Positions 29,771 to 40,076 of a stretch of 64,000 nt of DNA are shown piece after piece. This DNA comes from Citrobacter sp. MGH106 (GTDB taxonomy: Bacteria > Pseudomonadota > Gammaproteobacteria > Enterobacterales > Enterobacteriaceae), in the NCBI RefSeq assembly GCF_001037495.1, contig NZ_KQ089822.1:1426001-1490000 (forward strand). Reading direction: 5' to 3'. The position numbers were made by a program, and so were the translations under genes. Below the pieces are notes generated by a model. It worked only from the letters and a program-made list of their open reading frames with translations. It did no database searches and was not told the origin of the DNA. How positions within the stretch are numbered: the first letter of the stretch is position 1; every line of letters begins with the position of its first letter.

Positions 29771-31249
29771 ATGAGCTTACGAGAAAAAACCCTCAACGGC
29801 GCAAAGTGGTCAGCAATTGCCACGGTGATCATCATTGGCCTTGGCCTGATCCAGATGACTGTACTGGCGCGCATTATTGATAGCCATCAGTTCGGGCTGT
29901 TAACCGTGTCGCTGGTGATTATCGCGCTGGCAGATACGCTGTCAGATTTTGGTATCGCCAATTCTATTATTCAGCGCAAAGAGATCGGTTATGTTGAACT
30001 CACCACCCTGTACTGGATAAACGTTGGGCTGGGTATTGTTGTTTGCGTAGCGATGTTTCTGCTCAGTGATACGATTGCCAGTGTACTGAACACCCCCGAT
30101 CTGGCGCTGCTGATAAAAGCGTTGTCGCTGGCGTTTGTGGTAATACCGCATGGCCAACAGTTCCGCGCCCTGATGCAAAAAGAGCTGGAATTCAACAAAA
30201 TTGGCATCATCGAAACCAGTTCGGTGCTGACCGGTTTTACCTTTACCGTGGTCAGCGCCCACGTTTGGCCGTTAGCGATGACGGCTATTCTGGGCTATCT
30301 GGTGAACTGTGTGCTGCGAACGCTGCTGTTCGGCTATTTGGGTCGCAAAATTTATCGCCCCGGACTGCATTTTTCCCTCGCTAGCGTGTCGGCAAACCTG
30401 CGTTTTGGCGCGTGGCTGACTGCAGACAGCATCATCAATTACGTTAATACCAATCTTTCCACCCTGGTACTGGCCAGAACTCTGGGGGCTGGCGTTGCGG
30501 GAGGGTTCAACCTTGCCTGGAATGTGGCGGTTGTGCCGCCAATAAAACTGAATCCAATTATTACCCGTGTGCTGTTTCCGGCGTTTGCCAAAATTCAGGA
30601 TGACAACGAAAAACTGCGGGTGAATTTCTACAAGCTGCTGTCGGTTGTCGGCATTATCAATTTTCCGGCGCTGCTGGGCCTGATGGTGGTGTCGAACAAT
30701 CTGGTGCCGCTGGTGTTTGGCGAGAAGTGGATCGCCATCGTCCCCATCCTGCAACTGCTGTGCATCGTTGGGCTACTGCGATCTGTTGGTAATCCAATTG
30801 GTTCGCTGCTGATGGCAAAAGCCCGCGTCGATATCAGCTTCAAATTCAATGTATTCAAAACCTTTTTGTTTATCCCTGCCATTCTGGTTGGCGGGAATAT
30901 TGCTGGTGCGCTTGGCGTCACGCTGGGTTTTTTGCTGGTGCAGGTGATCAACACCGTCCTGAGTTACTTCGTGATGATTAAACCGGTGCTTGGCACCAGC
31001 TATCGGCAGTACATGCTCAGCCTGTGGCTGCCGTTTTATCTTTCCTTGCCGACGCTGATCGTCAGCTACCTGTTGGGCATTGCGCTGCAAGGTCAGCTGG
31101 AGTTAAGCCTGCTGCTGGGTCTGCAGATAGCGTCGGGCGCGCTGGCGTTTGTCGTAACGATTGTCCTGTCGCGCCACCCGCTGGTGGTGGAGATCAAGCG
31201 CCAGTTCTGCCGCAGTGAAAAAATGAAAACACTGCTACGCGCAGGGTAA
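29771..31249 (+). CDS. wzxC: WzxC, colanic acid repeat-unit flippase
   Basis: 492-residue polytopic protein of the MOP/PST (polysaccharide transporter) family, with about 12-14 helices. The opening MSLREKTLNGAKWSAIATVIIIGLGLIQMTVLARIID is characteristic of WzxC, as is FGIANSIIQRKEI. It flips the lipid-linked repeat across the inner membrane. It begins one base after wcaJ stops. Confidence 0.96.
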   Translation: MSLREKTLNGAKWSAIATVIIIGLGLIQMTVLARIIDSHQFGLLTVSLVIIALADTLSDFGIANSIIQRKEIGYVELTTLYWINVGLGIVVCVAMFLLSDTIASVLNTPDLALLIKALSLAFVVIPHGQQFRALMQKELEFNKIGIIETSSVLTGFTFTVVSAHVWPLAMTAILGYLVNCVLRTLLFGYLGRKIYRPGLHFSLASVSANLRFGAWLTADSIINYVNTNLSTLVLARTLGAGVAGGFNLAWNVAVVPPIKLNPIITRVLFPAFAKIQDDNEKLRVNFYKLLSVVGIINFPALLGLMVVSNNLVPLVFGEKWIAIVPILQLLCIVGLLRSVGNPIGSLLMAKARVDISFKFNVFKTFLFIPAILVGGNIAGALGVTLGFLLVQVINTVLSYFVMIKPVLGTSYRQYMLSLWLPFYLSLPTLIVSYLLGIALQGQLELSLLLGLQIASGALAFVVTIVLSRHPLVVEIKRQFCRSEKMKTLLRAG

Positions 31250-31272
31250 GAAAATCGTTTTAAGAGGTCATT

Positions 31273-32553
31273 ATGAAATTACTAATTCTGGGCAACCACA
31301 CCTGCGGAAATCGTGGTGATAGCGCTATTCTGCGCGGTTTGTTGGATGCCATTAATACGCTACAGCCAGAGACTGAAGTAGATGTGATGAGCCGCTACCC
31401 GGTGAGTTCCTCCTGGTTACTGAACCGCCCGGTGATGGGCGATCCGTTGTATTCACAAATGAAGCAGCACAACAATGCTGCGGGTGTGGTAGGGCGGGTG
31501 AAGAAAATACTGCGCCGTCGCTATCAGCATCAGGTACTGCTTTCTCGCGTCACTGATTCTGGCAATCTGCGTAATATCGCAATTGCTCAGGGATTTACCG
31601 ACTTTGTCCGTCTGCTTTCGCGCTATGACGCCATTATCCAGGTCGGCGGATCTTTTTTTGTCGATTTGTACGGTGTACCGCAGTTTGAGCATGCTTTGTG
31701 TTCATTTATGGCCAAAAAACCGCTGTACATGATTGGTCACAGTGTGGGGCCATTCCAGGATGAACAGTTTAATCAACTGGCGAATTACGTTTTTGGGCAC
31801 TGCAATGCGCTGATTTTACGTGAATCAGTCAGCCTGGAACTGATGAAACGCAGTGAAATAACCACGGCGAAAGTTGAGTCCGGCGTGGATACAGCCTGGC
31901 TCGTTGACAATCATCAGGATGATTTTGAGCCTGGTTATGCTGTACAGCACTGGTTACAAACGGTGGCAAAACAAAAAACCGTCGCCATTACCCTGCGCGA
32001 ACTGGCACCGTTTGATAAGCGTCTGGGAACAACGCAGCAGGCCTATGAGCAAGCTTTTGCCGGAGTGGTAAACAGGATCCTTGACGCAGGTTACCAGGTG
32101 GTGGCGCTGTCAACGTGTACCGGGATTGATAGTTACAACAAAGATGACCGCATGGTGGCGCTGAATCTGCGTCAGTACATCAACGATCCAGACCGTTACC
32201 ACGTGGTAATGGATGAACTGAATGACCTTGAAATGGGAAAAATTCTCGGCGCATGTGATTTAACGGTGGGCACGCGTCTGCATTCCGCCATCATCTCAAT
32301 GAACTTTGACACTCCGGCGATTGCTATCAATTACGAGCATAAATCAGCGGGGATTATGCAACAACTGGGGCTACCGGAGATGGCTGTTGATATTAGTCAT
32401 CTGCTGGATGGCAGCCTGGAAGGTAAGGTTACCGATACCCTCGGCCAACTACCGGAACTGAACGTACGCGTGGAAGACGCTGTAAAGCGTGAACGTGAAC
32501 AGGGGTTGCGTATGGTGCAGTCGGTATTAGCTCGTATCGGGGAGGAAAAATGA
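31273..32553 (+). CDS. wcaK: WcaK, colanic acid pyruvyl transferase
   Basis: 426-residue polysaccharide pyruvyl transferase family member (CsaB-type GT-B-like fold): MKLLILGNHTCGNRGDSAILRGLLDAI, IIQVGGSFFVDLYG, MIGHSVGPFQDEQFN, and C-terminal GACDLTVGTRLHSAIISMNFDTPAIAINYEHKSAGI. It is predicted to add the pyruvate ketal to the terminal galactose of colanic acid from phosphoenolpyruvate. It overlaps wcaL by four bases. Confidence 0.95.
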   Translation: MKLLILGNHTCGNRGDSAILRGLLDAINTLQPETEVDVMSRYPVSSSWLLNRPVMGDPLYSQMKQHNNAAGVVGRVKKILRRRYQHQVLLSRVTDSGNLRNIAIAQGFTDFVRLLSRYDAIIQVGGSFFVDLYGVPQFEHALCSFMAKKPLYMIGHSVGPFQDEQFNQLANYVFGHCNALILRESVSLELMKRSEITTAKVESGVDTAWLVDNHQDDFEPGYAVQHWLQTVAKQKTVAITLRELAPFDKRLGTTQQAYEQAFAGVVNRILDAGYQVVALSTCTGIDSYNKDDRMVALNLRQYINDPDRYHVVMDELNDLEMGKILGACDLTVGTRLHSAIISMNFDTPAIAINYEHKSAGIMQQLGLPEMAVDISHLLDGSLEGKVTDTLGQLPELNVRVEDAVKREREQGLRMVQSVLARIGEEK

Positions 32554-33770
32554 AGGTTGGATTTTTCCTGCTCAAATTCCCGCTTTCATCAGAAACTTTT
32601 GTGCTTAATCAGATCACTGCGTTTATTGATATGGGTTATGAAGTGGAAATTGTCGCCTTGCATAAGGGCGACCTTGAAAATACGCATGCCTCATACGATG
32701 CCTATCAGCTGGCAGAAAAAACGCGCTGGCTGCTTGATGAACCGAACGACAAACTGAGGAAGTTGCAATACCGGATTACTGCTGCGTTACAAGGGATTAC
32801 CCGCATGGTCTCCTGGAAGGCACTCAATATTTCGCGCTACGGTGATGAGGCGCGCAACCTGATTTTGGCCGCCATATGCGGGTTAACGCCAAAGGCATTG
32901 CATGCCGATGTGTTTATTGCTCACTTTGGACCGGCAGGTGTGACGGCGGCGAAACTACGTGAGCTTGGTGTAATTAGCGGCAAAATAGCGACGGTGTTTC
33001 ACGGCATTGATATTTCACATCGGGAGGTGCTTGCCCGTTATACCCCGGAATATCAAAAGCTGTTTCAGCGCGGAGATTTAATGTTGCCGATCAGTAATCT
33101 TTGGGCCGGGCGTTTACAAAAGATGGGATGCCCGCCAGAAAAAATCGCTGTATCACGCATGGGGATAGATATGACACGGTTTACTCCTCGTGAAGTGAAA
33201 GCACCTGCTGCTCCGCTGGAAATTCTCTCTGTCGCACGATTAACCGAGAAAAAAGGGCTGCACGTCGCCATCGAAGCCTGTCGTCAGTTGAAAGAGCAGG
33301 GCATGGCATTTCGTTATCGGATCCTGGGCATTGGCCCCTGGGAGCGTCGTCTGCGTACGCTGATTGAGCAATATCAACTGGATGATGTGATTGAAATGTC
33401 GGGTTTTATGCCCAGTCATCAGGTGAAAGAGATGCTCGAGCGAGCGGACGTATTTCTGCTGCCCTCAATCACAGGGACGGATGGTGATATGGAGGGGATC
33501 CCGGTGGCACTGATGGAAGCGATGGCTGTGGGGATCCCGGTCGTTTCTACCGTTCACAGTGGTATCCCTGAGCTGGTTGAGTCCGGTAAGACAGGCTGGC
33601 TGGTTCCCGAAAACGATGCGCAGGCGCTGGCAGAACGACTGGCAGCATTGACTCATATCGACAGCGGAGAGCTAAAGCCAATTGTGCTGCGTGCACGTGA
33701 GAAAATTGAATCTGAATTCAATCAGTCAGTCATCAATACGCAGTTATCCAGCCTGTTGCAAACGCTGTGA
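32550..33770 (+). CDS. wcaL: WcaL, colanic acid GT4 glycosyltransferase
   Basis: 406 residues. GT-B family 4: [64 protein letters not shown]; donor site [21 protein letters not shown] and [41 protein letters not shown] with the E-x7-E motif. In E. coli it adds the galactose of the side chain; specificity here is by homology. Confidence 0.95.
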   Translation: MKVGFFLLKFPLSSETFVLNQITAFIDMGYEVEIVALHKGDLENTHASYDAYQLAEKTRWLLDEPNDKLRKLQYRITAALQGITRMVSWKALNISRYGDEARNLILAAICGLTPKALHADVFIAHFGPAGVTAAKLRELGVISGKIATVFHGIDISHREVLARYTPEYQKLFQRGDLMLPISNLWAGRLQKMGCPPEKIAVSRMGIDMTRFTPREVKAPAAPLEILSVARLTEKKGLHVAIEACRQLKEQGMAFRYRILGIGPWERRLRTLIEQYQLDDVIEMSGFMPSHQVKEMLERADVFLLPSITGTDGDMEGIPVALMEAMAVGIPVVSTVHSGIPELVESGKTGWLVPENDAQALAERLAALTHIDSGELKPIVLRAREKIESEFNQSVINTQLSSLLQTL

Positions 33771-33781
33771 TTCGAGGTTGT

Positions 33782-35170
33782 ATGCCAGAGAAAAAACTTT
33801 CCCGACGTACCTTTCTGGCGGCAGGCTCCGCGCTTGTCGTACTCCATTCACCGGTTGGACGCTCGCTTGAAACCGGGCGCAGCGTTAACATTCAGGACTA
33901 CGATCCAAAGGATTGGGTAGCTTCGTTCCGACAGGCATTTTCAGAGGCACAAACGGTCGTTGTACCTGTCGGGTTGGTATGTGGAAACATGAATACCGGG
34001 ATTTTCATTCCGCAAGGTAAAACATTACTTCTGCAAGGTCACATAAGCAGTAATGGGCGTGGTCGATTTGTTCTGCAGGATGGTTGCAAGGTAGTAGGGG
34101 AGAAAGGCGGGAGCCTGCATAATATTACCCTCGATGTGCGTGGATCGGACTGCTTGATTAAAGGAATCATGCTGAGCGGTTTTGGTCCGGTGACGCAGAT
34201 ATATATCGGCGGTAAAAAAAAGCGGGTGATGCGCAACCTTACCATCGATGATATTACCATCACCCATGCTAATTACGGGATCCTGCGCCAGGGATTTCAT
34301 AACCAACTGGATGGTGTGCAAATCACTAATAGTCGCTTTAGTGATTTGCAGGGCGATGCCATTGAGTGGAATGTGGCAATAAACGATCGCGATATTCTTA
34401 TCTCCGACCATGTTATAGAGCGCATCAACTGTACCAATGGCAATGTTAACTGGGGCATCGGTATAGGGCTGGCGGGAAGTACCTATGACAATACCTACCC
34501 GGACGACCAGGCAGTGAAAAACTTTGTGGTTGCGAATATCACCGGTAGCGACTGCCGCCAGTTAATCCATGTGGAGAACGGTAAGCACTTTATCATTCGT
34601 AATGTCAATGCGCGGAATATCACTCCGGATTTCAGTAAGAAAGCGGGTATTGATAATGCAACGATTGCTATTTATGGGTGTGATAATTTTGTGATAGATA
34701 ATATAAAGATGAGGAATAGCGCGGGAATACTGATTGGTTACGGCGTAGTCAAAGGGCGATATTTATCGATCCCTCAAAACTTTAAATTAAATAATATTCA
34801 ACTGGATAACACTAGTTTTGATTATAAATTACGCGGCATCCAGATTTCCTCAGGTAATGCTACCTCTTTCGTATCCATCACCAATGTCGATATGAAGCGT
34901 GGAACGCTTGAGCTACATAACAAACCGCAGCATCTGTTTTTACGTAATATCAAGGTAATGCAGCAATCCACAGTGGGACCCGCGCTAAAAATGCACTTCG
35001 ATCTGCGTAAGGACATTCGCGGGAAGTTTATGGCCAAAGAGAATACATTGCTGTCACTGGCTAATGTCAATGCGGTAAATGAGACCGGGCAGAGTTCGGC
35101 CGATATCGACAGTGTGAATCATCAGGTGGTGAATGTGGATACAGTGAATTTTACGCTACCGGAGCGGTAA
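33782..35170 (+). CDS. wcaM: WcaM, colanic acid cluster right-handed beta-helix protein
   Basis: 462 residues (E. coli 464). The N terminus [24 protein letters not shown] has a twin-arginine motif and hydrophobic stretch, suggesting Tat export. The body has repeated [34 protein letters not shown] and [21 protein letters not shown] turns typical of a pectate-lyase-like parallel beta-helix. The E. coli protein's role is unclear; a periplasmic colanic-acid-modifying or degrading activity is plausible. ATG 33782 follows CGAGGTTGT and gives the family start. It is the last gene of the operon. Confidence 0.93.
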   Translation: MPEKKLSRRTFLAAGSALVVLHSPVGRSLETGRSVNIQDYDPKDWVASFRQAFSEAQTVVVPVGLVCGNMNTGIFIPQGKTLLLQGHISSNGRGRFVLQDGCKVVGEKGGSLHNITLDVRGSDCLIKGIMLSGFGPVTQIYIGGKKKRVMRNLTIDDITITHANYGILRQGFHNQLDGVQITNSRFSDLQGDAIEWNVAINDRDILISDHVIERINCTNGNVNWGIGIGLAGSTYDNTYPDDQAVKNFVVANITGSDCRQLIHVENGKHFIIRNVNARNITPDFSKKAGIDNATIAIYGCDNFVIDNIKMRNSAGILIGYGVVKGRYLSIPQNFKLNNIQLDNTSFDYKLRGIQISSGNATSFVSITNVDMKRGTLELHNKPQHLFLRNIKVMQQSTVGPALKMHFDLRKDIRGKFMAKENTLLSLANVNAVNETGQSSADIDSVNHQVVNVDTVNFTLPER

Positions 35171-35335
35171 TTTTACGAGCTTTTCTGCCTAAAATGATAC
35201 CAGCTTGAGATTAATACTACTGCATTTGGCACATAAGCGGAGTAACATGTGAGGCATCTGATCAATGTAATTCATACTGGCTAAAACAAGCTAAAAAGCT
35301 ATAATTCAGCAACTATTGTATAGGTGAATGACTTA
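35171..35335 (+). promoter_or_regulatory. wcaM-galF gap with candidate galF promoter
   Basis: AT-rich 165-base gap. A TATAAT hexamer at 35300-35305 lies 31 bases before the galF ATG and is the best -10 candidate; the -35 region (around 35277) is weak. No terminator stem for the colanic acid operon was recognised. Confidence 0.4.
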
Positions 35336-36229
35336 ATGGTTAATTTGAAAGCAGTTATTCCGGTAGCGGGCCTGGGGATGCATATGTTGCCTGCCACAAA
35401 GGCCATCCCAAAAGAGATGCTGCCGATCGTCGATAAGCCGATGATTCAGTACATTGTCGACGAGATTGTTGCTGCAGGGATCAAAGAAATCGTTCTGGTT
35501 ACTCATGCATCCAAGAATGCAGTAGAGAACCACTTCGACACCTCTTATGAATTAGAGTCGCTTCTTGAGCAACGCGTAAAACGCCAACTGCTAGCCGAAG
35601 TACAATCTATCTGCCCTCCTGGCGTGACCATTATGAACGTTCGTCAGGCTCAACTGCTTGGCCTTGGTCATTCAATTCTATGTGCCCGCCCGATTGTAGG
35701 GGATAACCCGTTCGTGGTGGTGTTACCTGATGTTATTCTTGACAATGCAAGTGCAGATCCGTTGCGCTACAACCTGGCTGCTATGGTTGCCCGCTTTAAT
35801 GAGACAGGGCGCAGTCAGGTACTGGCTAAACGTATGGAAGGCGACCTTTCCGAGTACTCCGTCATTCAGACTAAAGAACCTTTAGATAATGAAGGTAAAG
35901 TTAGCCGCATCGTTGAATTTATTGAAAAACCCGATCAGCCACAAACGCTGGACTCCGATCTGATGGCCGTGGGGCGTTATGTACTTTCTGCAGATATCTG
36001 GGCTGAATTAGAGCATACGCAACCTGGCGCATGGGGACGTATTCAGTTAACCGATGCAATTGCTGAACTGGCGAAAAAACAATCTGTTGATGCCATGCTA
36101 ATGACCGGCGATAGCTATGACTGCGGTAAAAAAATGGGTTACATGCAGGCCTTTGTGAAGTACGGGCTGCGCAACCTGAAGGAAGGACCGAAGTTTCGCA
36201 AGAGCATTGAGAAGTTGCTTAGCGAATAG
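35336..36229 (+). CDS. galF: GalF, UTP-glucose-1-phosphate uridylyltransferase-like protein
   Basis: 297 residues. GalU paralogue: [41 protein letters not shown]. In place of the GalU G-x-GTR signature it has [10 protein letters not shown], the known GalF substitution that leaves it with little catalytic activity; it is thought to modulate GalU and UDP-glucose levels. The start [12 protein letters not shown] (35336) matches the E. coli N terminus; an upstream ATG at 35324 adds four residues. It marks the conventional 5' border of the O-antigen locus. Confidence 0.97.
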   Translation: MVNLKAVIPVAGLGMHMLPATKAIPKEMLPIVDKPMIQYIVDEIVAAGIKEIVLVTHASKNAVENHFDTSYELESLLEQRVKRQLLAEVQSICPPGVTIMNVRQAQLLGLGHSILCARPIVGDNPFVVVLPDVILDNASADPLRYNLAAMVARFNETGRSQVLAKRMEGDLSEYSVIQTKEPLDNEGKVSRIVEFIEKPDQPQTLDSDLMAVGRYVLSADIWAELEHTQPGAWGRIQLTDAIAELAKKQSVDAMLMTGDSYDCGKKMGYMQAFVKYGLRNLKEGPKFRKSIEKLLSE

Positions 36230-36267
36230 ATTTTGATTTCTTTGTGACAATACTCCACAAAAAATAG

Positions 36268-36326
36268 CGGCAGCTAACATTCCAGCGTCTATGCTTGATG
36301 CAATGGAATGTTACTGTCGTTTTTTT
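36268..36326 (+). terminator. Rho-independent terminator after galF
   Basis: Long stem: CGGCAGCTAACATTCCA pairs with TGGAATGTTACTGTCG (one bulge and one mismatch), closed by a loop of about 18 bases and followed by seven T residues (36320-36326). It separates galF from the rfb operon. Confidence 0.85.
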
Positions 36327-36487
36327 ATTAAAAACAACCAATAACAACGAGTTAAACTACTAAGTTTAATCTTATCTTTGTCAGATTTTCCCTTGTTTAT
36401 GACAGCATTTGGTAAGACAATTAACGTTTAAGCTTAAGAGAGCTTTGCATAGCTAGCGGGGCTGGTTACATCTTTGGAAATTTATGT

Positions 36488-36525
36488 AGTGCTCTGGTAG
36501 CTGTGAAGCCAGGGGCGGTAGCGTG
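36488..36525 (+). promoter_or_regulatory. JUMPstart with ops element (RfaH loading site), rfb leader
   Basis: AGTGCTCTGGTAGCTGTGAA followed by GCCAGGGGCGGTAGCGTG is an almost perfect match to the classical JUMPstart. The ops core GGCGGTAGCGTG is at 36514-36525, 73 bases before the rmlB start. It predicts RfaH-dependent expression of the 20-kb operon. Confidence 0.97.
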
Positions 36526-36598
36526 GATAAATATCCAGGGGCTGTTTTTATACCAGCATCTTAATAGTAGCCATATATATGATATTCGGAATTAAAAA

Positions 36599-37684
36599 GT
36601 GAAAATACTTGTTACTGGTGGGGCGGGGTTCATTGGATCTGCAGTTGTTCGTCATATAATCAAAAATACCCAGGATGTGGTTGTTAATGTTGATAAACTA
36701 ACCTACGCCGGTAACCTGGAGTCTCTTGCTGAAGTTAATGAAAGCAGTCGGTATCATTTTGAGCATGCGGATATTTGCGATAAAACGGCAATGGCACGTA
36801 TTTTTGCTACGCATAAACCTGATGCTGTGATGCACCTTGCGGCCGAAAGCCATGTAGACCGTTCTATTACCGGACCTGCGGACTTCATTGAAACGAATAT
36901 TGTGGGCACGTATGTGCTGTTGGAATCCGCGCGTGCCTATTGGTCAACAATGGACGCTGAGATGAAATCGGCGTTTCGTTTTCATCATATTTCGACGGAT
37001 GAAGTGTACGGCGATTTGCCGCATCCGGATGAAGTGGCGAGCGGTACAGAATTACCGATGTTTACAGAAAAAACACCTTATGCACCTAGCAGCCCATATT
37101 CTGCGTCGAAAGCTTCCAGCGATCATCTGGTTCGCGCCTGGATGCGAACCTATGGATTCCCCACGATTGTCACCAACTGTTCGAACAACTATGGACCGTA
37201 CCACTTTCCTGAGAAGTTGATTCCGTTAGTGATCCTTAACGCACTTGAAGGAAAGGCCCTGCCAATTTATGGCAAAGGCGACCAAATCCGTGATTGGCTG
37301 TATGTAGAAGATCATGCCCGAGCGCTGTACACCGTTGTGACAGAAGGTCAAATTGGTGAAACCTACAATATCGGTGGCCATAATGAGAAAAAAAATATCG
37401 ATGTAGTTCATACCATTTGCGATCTTTTGGATGAGATTGTACCAAAAGCGGCTTCATACAGAGAGCAAATCACCTATGTAACTGATCGTCCGGGCCATGA
37501 TCGCCGCTACGCTATCGACGCAGATAAAATTAGTCGCGAGCTGGGCTGGAAGCCGCGAGAAACCTTTGAAAGCGGTATCCGTAAAACGGTGGAATGGTAT
37601 CTGCACAACACTCAATGGGTAGATAACGTTAAAAGCGGTGCCTATAAAACCTGGATTGAACAGAATTACGGGGAACGTCAGTAA
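36599..37684 (+). CDS. rmlB: dTDP-glucose 4,6-dehydratase
   Basis: 361 residues, also called rfbB. Second step of dTDP-L-rhamnose synthesis. Extended [23 protein letters not shown]; catalytic triad block [14 protein letters not shown] (Thr-Asp-Glu) and [15 protein letters not shown] (Tyr-x3-Lys); substrate loop [17 protein letters not shown]. The start is GTG at 36599-36601, giving the normal N terminus. It overlaps rmlD by one base. The Salmonella gene order (B, D, A, C) follows. Confidence 0.97.
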   Translation: MKILVTGGAGFIGSAVVRHIIKNTQDVVVNVDKLTYAGNLESLAEVNESSRYHFEHADICDKTAMARIFATHKPDAVMHLAAESHVDRSITGPADFIETNIVGTYVLLESARAYWSTMDAEMKSAFRFHHISTDEVYGDLPHPDEVASGTELPMFTEKTPYAPSSPYSASKASSDHLVRAWMRTYGFPTIVTNCSNNYGPYHFPEKLIPLVILNALEGKALPIYGKGDQIRDWLYVEDHARALYTVVTEGQIGETYNIGGHNEKKNIDVVHTICDLLDEIVPKAASYREQITYVTDRPGHDRRYAIDADKISRELGWKPRETFESGIRKTVEWYLHNTQWVDNVKSGAYKTWIEQNYGERQ

Positions 37685-38583
37685 TGAATATTCTGCTTTT
37701 TGGGAAAAATGGTCAGGTGGGTTGGGAACTTCAACGAGCATTAGCCCCACTTGGCAATATTATTGCTCTTGATGTTCATTCTAAAGATTACTGTGGAGAT
37801 TTCAGTAATCCAGAAGGTATTGCTGAAACCGTACGTAAGATACGTCCCGATGTAGTTGTTAATGCGGCGGCACATACCGCTGTAGATAAAGCTGAGTCAG
37901 AAGTTGAATTTGCGCAGTTGCTCAATGCTACAAGTGTAGAAGCCATCGCTAAAGCTGCCGCTGAAACAGGAGCGTGGGTGGTACATTATTCAACGGATTA
38001 CGTTTTCCCAGGTACCGGTGAAACACCGTGGCGTGAAGATGATATTACGGCACCGTTGAATGTTTATGGCGAAACTAAACTGGCTGGTGAGAAGGCGTTA
38101 CAAGAATACTGTCAGAAACATCTTATTTTCCGTACTAGTTGGGTTTATGCCGGTAAAGGTAATAATTTTGCCAAAACCATGCTACGGCTGGCGAAAGAAC
38201 GGACGGAGCTGTCAGTTATTAACGATCAGTATGGTGCACCGACAGGTGCGGAGTTGCTGGCGGATTGTACCGCCCATGCTATTCGTATAGCTATTAAAAA
38301 TCATGAGGTTGCTGGTCTCTATCACCTGGTCGCGAGTGGTGTTACCACATGGCATGACTATGCTGCATTGGTGTTTGATGAGGCCAGAAAAGCTGGTGTT
38401 GAATTAGCAATTAATAAGTTGAATGAAGTGCCAACCAATGCTTATCCGACACCAGCTCGCCGACCGAATAATTCTCGTCTGAATACTGAAAAATTCCAGC
38501 GTCACTTTGGGCTTGTTCTTCCACAGTGGGAGTCCGGTGTGAAGCGTATGCTGAACGAATTATTTACTACAACAGCAATCTGA
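37684..38583 (+). CDS. rmlD: dTDP-4-dehydrorhamnose reductase
   Basis: 299 residues, also called rfbD. Last step of dTDP-L-rhamnose synthesis. [22 protein letters not shown] holds the GxxGxxG nucleotide loop; VVNAAAHTAVDKAE; HYSTDYVFPGTGETPW with catalytic Thr/Asp; NVYGETKLAGEKAL with Tyr-x3-Lys. It is followed by a 54-base gap before rmlA. Confidence 0.97.
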   Translation: MNILLFGKNGQVGWELQRALAPLGNIIALDVHSKDYCGDFSNPEGIAETVRKIRPDVVVNAAAHTAVDKAESEVEFAQLLNATSVEAIAKAAAETGAWVVHYSTDYVFPGTGETPWREDDITAPLNVYGETKLAGEKALQEYCQKHLIFRTSWVYAGKGNNFAKTMLRLAKERTELSVINDQYGAPTGAELLADCTAHAIRIAIKNHEVAGLYHLVASGVTTWHDYAALVFDEARKAGVELAINKLNEVPTNAYPTPARRPNNSRLNTEKFQRHFGLVLPQWESGVKRMLNELFTTTAI

Positions 38584-38637
38584 TCATGATAATAATGCTG
38601 CGTAAGCGGGCATTTTGCGCATAAAAGAGAAAATGAA

Positions 38638-39516
38638 ATGAAAACGCGTAAAGGTATTATTTTAGCTGGTGGATCGGGCACCCGTTTATATCCAGTAACT
38701 ATGGCAGTGAGTAAGCAGCTACTGCCTATTTATGACAAGCCGATGATTTATTACCCGCTTTCTACTCTGATGTTGGCTGGTATTCGTGACATCCTGATTA
38801 TTAGTACCCCGCAGGATACTCCTCGTTTCGAACAACTTCTGGGGGACGGCAGCCAATGGGGGCTTAATCTTCAATACAAAATACAGCCTACACCGGATGG
38901 ACTGGCCCAGGCATTTATCATTGGTGAAGAGTTCATCGGGACTGATGATTGCGCATTAGTGTTGGGTGACAACATTTTTTACGGACATGACTTGCCTAAA
39001 TTAATGGATACCGCAGTCAATCAAGAAAATGGGGCAACAGTATTTGCATACCATGTGAACGATCCTGAGCGCTACGGTGTAGTCGAATTCGATAAGCATG
39101 GAACCGCTATTAGCCTTGAAGAAAAACCTATTGACCCCAAGAGCAATTATGCTGTTACCGGATTGTATTTCTACGACAACGATGTCGTGGAAATGGCAAA
39201 AAACTTAGATCCCTCGGCACGCGGTGAACTCGAAATCACGGATATTAACCGAATTTATATGGAGCAGGGCCGTTTATCGGTTGCAATGATGGGGCGTGGC
39301 TATGCGTGGTTGGACACAGGGACGCACCAGAGTCTGATCGAAGCCAGTAATTTTATTGCCACAATTGAAGAGCGACAAGGATTGAAGGTGTCTTGTCCTG
39401 AGGAAATTGCTTATCGGAAAGGGTTTATTGATGCTGTACAGGTTGAGAAACTGGCAGAGCCATTATCAAAAAACGATTACGGTAAGTACCTTATAAGAAT
39501 GGTTAAAGGTTTATAA
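38638..39516 (+). CDS. rmlA: Glucose-1-phosphate thymidylyltransferase
   Basis: 292 residues, also called rfbA. First, feedback-regulated step of dTDP-L-rhamnose synthesis. Signature [47 protein letters not shown] (metal Asp); [43 protein letters not shown] 38638 follows AAGAGAAAATGAA. Confidence 0.98.
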   Translation: MKTRKGIILAGGSGTRLYPVTMAVSKQLLPIYDKPMIYYPLSTLMLAGIRDILIISTPQDTPRFEQLLGDGSQWGLNLQYKIQPTPDGLAQAFIIGEEFIGTDDCALVLGDNIFYGHDLPKLMDTAVNQENGATVFAYHVNDPERYGVVEFDKHGTAISLEEKPIDPKSNYAVTGLYFYDNDVVEMAKNLDPSARGELEITDINRIYMEQGRLSVAMMGRGYAWLDTGTHQSLIEASNFIATIEERQGLKVSCPEEIAYRKGFIDAVQVEKLAEPLSKNDYGKYLIRMVKGL

Positions 39517-39519
39517 GAG

Positions 39520-40068
39520 ATGAACGTTATTCAAACAGCAATTCCGGAAGTGTTGATCTTTGAACCGAAAGTGTTTGGAGATGAGCGTGGGTTCTTTTTC
39601 GAAAGTTTTAGTCAGAAAATTTTCGAAGAATCGGTTGGGCGTAAAATTACTTTTGTGCAGGATAATCACTCTAAATCGAGAAAAGGGGTCCTGAGAGGAC
39701 TGCATTTTCAAAAAGGATCACATGCCCAGGGCAAGTTAGTGCGTTGCACGCTTGGTGAGGTATTTGATGTAGCTGTTGATATCCGCAAAAATTCACCGAC
39801 ATTTGGAAAATGGGTTGGCGTACATCTGTCAGCAGAAAATAAGAAGCAACTCTGGATACCTGAAGGTTTTGCACATGGTTTTGTCACACTGAGTGAAACC
39901 GCTGAGTTCCTCTATAAAGCAACGAATTATTATGCACCATCTGCTGAGGGTAGCATATTATGGAGTGATGAAATAATTGGTATCGAGTGGCCGATTACAC
40001 AACCTCCAGAACTTTCAGCAAAAGATGCTGTTGCTCCTCGGTTAGAACAAGTTTCATTATCTGAGTAA
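39520..40068 (+). CDS. rmlC: dTDP-4-dehydrorhamnose 3,5-epimerase
   Basis: 182 residues, also called rfbC. Cupin-fold epimerase. Substrate and catalytic blocks: EPKVFGDERGFFFESFSQKIFEE, FVQDNHSKSRKGVLRGLHFQKGSHAQGKLVRC with the catalytic His in LRGLHFQ, and IPEGFAHGFVTLSETAEFLYKATNYYAP with the Tyr in the second catalytic segment. It completes the rml set. Confidence 0.98.
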   Translation: MNVIQTAIPEVLIFEPKVFGDERGFFFESFSQKIFEESVGRKITFVQDNHSKSRKGVLRGLHFQKGSHAQGKLVRCTLGEVFDVAVDIRKNSPTFGKWVGVHLSAENKKQLWIPEGFAHGFVTLSETAEFLYKATNYYAPSAEGSILWSDEIIGIEWPITQPPELSAKDAVAPRLEQVSLSE

Positions 40069-40076
40069 GAATTACT

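Larger units (their letters stand above)
36230..36598 (+). promoter_or_regulatory. galF-rmlB intergenic region: O-antigen operon leader
   Basis: 369 bases without a gene. Contents in order: the galF terminator (36268-36326), an AT-rich stretch (36330-36480) that should hold the rfb promoter, the JUMPstart/ops element (36488-36525), and a short leader to the rmlB GTG. No single -35/-10 pair stands out clearly enough to name. Confidence 0.7.
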
